Source: Candidatus Omnitrophota bacterium (GTDB lineage Bacteria > Omnitrophota > Gorgyraeia > Gygaellales > Profunditerraquicolaceae). From it: a stretch of 8,399 nt of DNA. Location: NCBI GenBank assembly GCA_028716305.1, contig JAQUQA010000045.1, forward strand, positions 1-8,399. Reading direction: 5' to 3'. The notes below the pieces were generated by a model. It saw nothing but the letters and a program-made list of their open reading frames with translations, made no database searches and was not told the DNA's origin. A program made the position numbers and the translations under genes. Below, piece after piece: positions 6,282 to 8,399 of this stretch (the first letter of the stretch is position 1; each line of letters starts with the position of its first letter).

Positions 6282-7130
6282 ATGCCTGAATCTACTAAAC
6301 TCACTATCCAGGATATCCTTTCTCTAAAAGGCAAGCGTAAAATCACTATGCTCACCGCTTATGATTATCCCACTGCCTCTTTAGTGGACCAGGCGGGCAT
6401 TGATATGATCCTGGTAGGTGATTCGCTGGCAAACGTTGTTTTGGGTCTTGATTCCACGACCAAGGTCGGCATGGTGGAGATGCTCCATCACTCTAAAGCG
6501 GTGACGCGCGCGGTGAAGCACGCGCTGGTAGTCGGGGACATGCCTTTTGATTCTTATCAGTTGAATCCCAGGGAGTCCGCCAAAAACGCGGCACGCTTCA
6601 TTAAAGAGGGGCTCTGTGATGCCGTAAAACTGGAGTGGTTTGCTGCCTGCCCCGAGGCCACCGAAGAGATCATTAAAAGCGGTATCCCGGTAATGGGGCA
6701 CATCGGGTTGACCCCGCAGACCGCGGACAAGATCGGTGGGTTCAAGGTCCAGGGCAAAGACGCCCAGGCGGCCCAGCGTCTGATCGATCAGGCGCTGTTA
6801 CTGGAGCGCTTGGGGTGTTTTTCACTGGTGCTGGAGTGCGTGCCGGATAAAATTGCCGAAATGATCGCCGGGAAACTGCGCATTCCCTTGATCGGTATCG
6901 GTGCCGGAGCCGGCTGCGACGGACAAGTGCTGGTGATCAATGATATGCTGGGGTTGTTTGAGCGTTATACCCCGAAGTTCGTGAAAAAATATGCCAATCT
7001 TTCGCCTTTGATCCTCCAGGCGATAAATGAATATAAGCAAGAGGTTGTCCAGGGGAGATTTCCGGCTAAAGAGCACACTTTTTCCATTAAAGAAGATGAG
7101 ATGGGCAAGCTTAAAAGAAAGGAAGGATAG
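6282..7130 (+). CDS. panB: 3-methyl-2-oxobutanoate hydroxymethyltransferase (ketopantoate hydroxymethyltransferase)
   Basis: PanB transfers a one-carbon unit from 5,10-methylene-tetrahydrofolate to 2-oxoisovalerate, making ketopantoate, the committed step of pantothenate synthesis. It is a cytoplasmic (beta/alpha)8 barrel enzyme. At 282 residues it is slightly longer than the E. coli enzyme (264). Conserved elements: LTAYDYPTA (24-32), ILVGDSLANV (43-52) with metal-ligand D47, VVGDMPFDSYQ (83-93) with D86, VKLE (115-118) with K116, VMGHIGLTPQ (137-146), catalytic-base E185 in LVLECVP, and IGIGAGAGCDGQVLV with the following motif near 205-219. All expected catalytic positions are intact. Its product feeds PanE, encoded upstream at the start of the window. 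The stop (TAG 7128-7130) is 3 nt before the next gene, so the two are probably cotranscribed. Confidence 0.96.
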   Translation: MPESTKLTIQDILSLKGKRKITMLTAYDYPTASLVDQAGIDMILVGDSLANVVLGLDSTTKVGMVEMLHHSKAVTRAVKHALVVGDMPFDSYQLNPRESAKNAARFIKEGLCDAVKLEWFAACPEATEEIIKSGIPVMGHIGLTPQTADKIGGFKVQGKDAQAAQRLIDQALLLERLGCFSLVLECVPDKIAEMIAGKLRIPLIGIGAGAGCDGQVLVINDMLGLFERYTPKFVKKYANLSPLILQAINEYKQEVVQGRFPAKEHTFSIKEDEMGKLKRKEG

Positions 7131-7133
7131 CTG

Positions 7134-7874
7134 ATGAGAGGCCATTCAGGTCATAAGCCCGGAAAGAAGCTCTCCAGGTATTTTCTGATCGCGGTGGCAT
7201 TGTCTCTGGCGGTGGTCCTGATTTTCAAGCTTAGCGGGCCGTCTCTGCTGCAGCTCTACATTAAAAGCGGTATTGGAAGCTGCGAAGAGATCCCCATCCT
7301 CTGTATGACGCCGCATGAGGATATCAACACCTCCGGGCTCACTCCCCAGCTTGCCGATAGTTTTCTTCCTTATGAATTCGAGAAGATGGAGATCCGCATC
7401 CCCAAGGGGTTTTGCGTGATCCAGGAGACCGAAAAAAGAGTTTATTATAAACGTAAATCGCGCCGGGAAAAGACCTCGACGGTTTACCTGCTTTATAAAC
7501 CGCCTGATTTTTTTATCGGCCTGTTCCCGCAGCTGCCTAAATACGGCATCGCCGACAACTATAATTTTATCAGGCATACCATGTACGCCAGCCTGCCGGG
7601 GGTGCAAAATATCGTCGATACTTTTTTCGTGATCATGAAGGGGATATTCATTCCCGACCTGGGTGACCAGAGGAACGTGAAAATGGCGCGTTTTTCCCTG
7701 GGCAGCCGCAAAGGTTTTATCAACTATAACCTTTCCGGTAAGGAGCAATTCTTCGATTGCAATGTTATCGACGCCAAGGACGGTTTTTTTAAAATATACA
7801 TTAAAGACATGCGCGGGAAGCTTGACCTGGACAGCGTGCTGGCGATGATTTCGACGGCCCGGTCCAGAGAATAG
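7134..7874 (+). CDS. Unknown single-pass membrane protein, 246 aa
   Basis: I do not recognise this protein. It has a basic N-terminus (HKPGKKLSR), a hydrophobic helix at about 16-33 and a soluble remainder, so it is probably anchored in the inner membrane with the C-terminal part in the periplasm. The soluble part is a mix of charged and aromatic residues with predicted beta character (for example MEIRIPKGFCVIQE at 85-98 and RVYYKRKSRREKTSTVYLLY at 102-121). Four cysteines lie after the membrane segment (50, 57, 94, 209); C50 and C57 could form a disulfide. No enzymatic motif is visible. AGGAAGGA ends 6 nt before the ATG and overlaps the end of panB, a strong ribosome binding site that fixes the start. 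The 3-nt spacing suggests cotranscription with panB but does not imply a role in pantothenate synthesis. A full-length reverse-strand frame over it is treated as a shadow. Confidence 0.8.
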   Translation: MRGHSGHKPGKKLSRYFLIAVALSLAVVLIFKLSGPSLLQLYIKSGIGSCEEIPILCMTPHEDINTSGLTPQLADSFLPYEFEKMEIRIPKGFCVIQETEKRVYYKRKSRREKTSTVYLLYKPPDFFIGLFPQLPKYGIADNYNFIRHTMYASLPGVQNIVDTFFVIMKGIFIPDLGDQRNVKMARFSLGSRKGFINYNLSGKEQFFDCNVIDAKDGFFKIYIKDMRGKLDLDSVLAMISTARSRE

Positions 7875-7875
7875 T

Positions 7876-8092
7876 GCAAAACTCAAAGCGCAAAGCGCAA
7901 AACTACAACGTAAAACGCAAAACTAAAACTTAAAACTTAAAACTTAAAAATTCAGCTTTAAGTTGTAAGTTATCAGCTGTAAGCTTGAGGTTTTTAAATT
8001 TACGCACTACGCAATACGGAATTTACTTTTTACGTTACAGTTTTTCGTTTTAAGTTTTAGTTTTGCCTTTTGCGCTTTAAGTTTTGCGTTCT
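7876..8092. repeat. Heptad array IV: 31 consecutive in-phase 7-nt units
   Basis: The 217 nt starting one base after the stop codon of the preceding gene divide exactly into 31 heptads with no slip. Units at 7876-7952 are A-rich (GCAAAAC, TAAAACG, and three exact AAAACTT copies at 7925-7945). Units at 7953-7987 are mixed (CAGCTTT, AAGTTGT, CAGCTGT types). Units 8002-8022 are ACGCAAT-like and resemble the ACGC words of array I. Units at 8023-8092 are T-rich (TTACGTT, TAAGTTT, GCGCTTT). The T-rich block is largely the reverse complement of the A-rich block: 7879-7916 pairs with 8047-8084 at 33 of 38 positions. The array ends 2 nt before the -35 box of the next promoter and fills nearly all of the 284-nt gap. 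Confidence 0.88.
7934..7971 (+). other. Hairpin within array IV, possible weak transcription stop
   Basis: A 15-bp stem with one mismatch (7934-7948 with 7957-7971) closes an 8-nt loop. It is A/T-rich and lacks a following T run, so it is a poor intrinsic terminator. It is a local product of the inverted arrangement of AACTTAA-type units and lies about 60 nt after the stop of the unknown membrane protein. Confidence 0.35.
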
Positions 8093-8094
8093 TA

Positions 8095-8124
8095 TTGACA
8101 AGTGCCGCTATTCTATGATAGAAT
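8095..8124 (+). promoter_or_regulatory. Sigma70-type promoter for the PilZ gene
   Basis: A perfect -35 box TTGACA (8095-8100) is followed by an 18-nt spacer and TAGAAT (8119-8124), preceded by TG at 8116-8117, which makes an extended -10 element (TGATAGAAT). The expected transcription start is near 8131, leaving a leader of about 28 nt with the ribosome binding site. This is the only clear promoter I found in the window. Confidence 0.72.
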
Positions 8125-8148
8125 TCAAGATTCTTAATGGTCAATCCG

Positions 8149-8156
8149 AAGGAGGA
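8149..8156 (+). promoter_or_regulatory. Ribosome binding site of the PilZ gene
   Basis: AAGGAGGA is a near-perfect anti-Shine-Dalgarno match. The distance from GGAGG to the ATG at 8159 is only 3 nt, shorter than usual; pairing with AAGGA alone gives 5 nt. Initiation at the next codon, CTG 8162, would give 6 nt but is less likely. Confidence 0.7.
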
Positions 8157-8158
8157 TT

Positions 8159-8399
8159 ATGCTGTCATATAATCTGATCAATCGCAGGAAAAACCTGCGG
8201 GTTTACACGCGTATCCCGGTGGTCTACGAGATCAAGAGCATCCAGGATAAAACCGTCCGCAAAAAAACCGGTGTGATCAAGAATATTTCAGCCGACGGGG
8301 TTTGCCTGGAGATCGACCTTGAGATAGACGAGGCCCTGGCCCTGAATTCCGAGTTGAGCGTTAAGTTCCAGCTGCCCAAAGAGGACCTTTTTATCGAGG
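8159..8399 (+). CDS. PilZ-domain protein, probable c-di-GMP receptor (partial, runs off the window)
   Basis: The first 80 codons are present and open to the window end; the stop lies outside. The protein starts straight into a PilZ domain. The first c-di-GMP-binding motif RxxxR is R10-K-N-L-R14, and the second, (D/N)xSxxG, is N42-I-S-A-D-G47, with the expected beta-strand spacing of about 30 residues. Both motifs are complete, so ligand binding is likely. PilZ proteins change the activity of motility, exopolysaccharide or secretion partners when c-di-GMP rises; which target applies here cannot be told from this fragment. It has its own promoter and a strong ribosome binding site, and so appears to be transcribed independently of panB and the gene after it. 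Confidence 0.88.
   Translation, partial: MLSYNLINRRKNLRVYTRIPVVYEIKSIQDKTVRKKTGVIKNISADGVCLEIDLEIDEALALNSELSVKFQLPKEDLFIE

Noticed and set aside
7146..7886. Long reverse-strand open frame (246 codons) opposite the unknown membrane protein
   Set aside because: The + strand frame has a strong ribosome binding site, sensible membrane topology and tight spacing to panB. The reverse frame has no recognised motif, and its start lies next to the array. Treated as a shadow.
947..8092. CRISPR array interpretation of the intergenic repeats
   Set aside because: Units are 7 nt and contiguous with no spacers, no cas genes and no repeats of 23 nt or more at regular intervals.

Overview
The window is chromosomal bacterial DNA of moderate GC with ordinary metabolic and housekeeping genes, all on the + strand. 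Six complete, well-conserved or recognisable proteins, one complete unknown protein and one gene cut by the window end are present. A lipoprotein-type ApbE, a PilZ protein and a membrane-anchored TPR protein suggest a Gram-negative-type cell. The tightly packed genes combined with degenerate short intergenic repeats remind me of uncultivated lineages such as Omnitrophota (OP3), but this is an impression; no marker gene in the window fixes the taxonomy.

Layout: panE (ketopantoate reductase, 2-937); a repeat block; a membrane-anchored TPR protein (1037-1897); a repeat block; a three-gene cluster with 4-nt ATGA overlaps, polX (2000-3715), apbE (3712-4716) and mgtE (4713-6113); a 168-nt repeat-filled gap; panB (6282-7130) with an unknown single-pass membrane protein 3 nt downstream (7134-7874); a 217-nt repeat array; then a strong sigma70-type promoter and the start of a PilZ-domain gene (8159 to the window end). 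PanB makes ketopantoate and PanE reduces it to pantoate, so two successive steps of vitamin B5/CoA synthesis lie 5.3 kb apart with unrelated genes between them. panC and panD are not in the window.

The striking feature is what lies between the genes. Every gap longer than about 90 nt is filled with imperfect tandem repeats of the same period, 7 nt, although the repeated word differs from place to place (CGTTCAG, ACGCGGT, ACCACGA/GTTCTTG, GGACCAA, GCAAAAC/AAAACTT, ACGCAAT). The 7-nt phase is often kept without a break when the word changes, most clearly across 31 consecutive units at 7876-8092. Most arrays consist of a forward block followed by its reverse complement, so they can fold as hairpins. 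One array lies inside the 5' end of apbE, where it encodes the n-region and most of the hydrophobic core of the lipoprotein signal peptide. These heptad arrays are the best candidate here for something undescribed.
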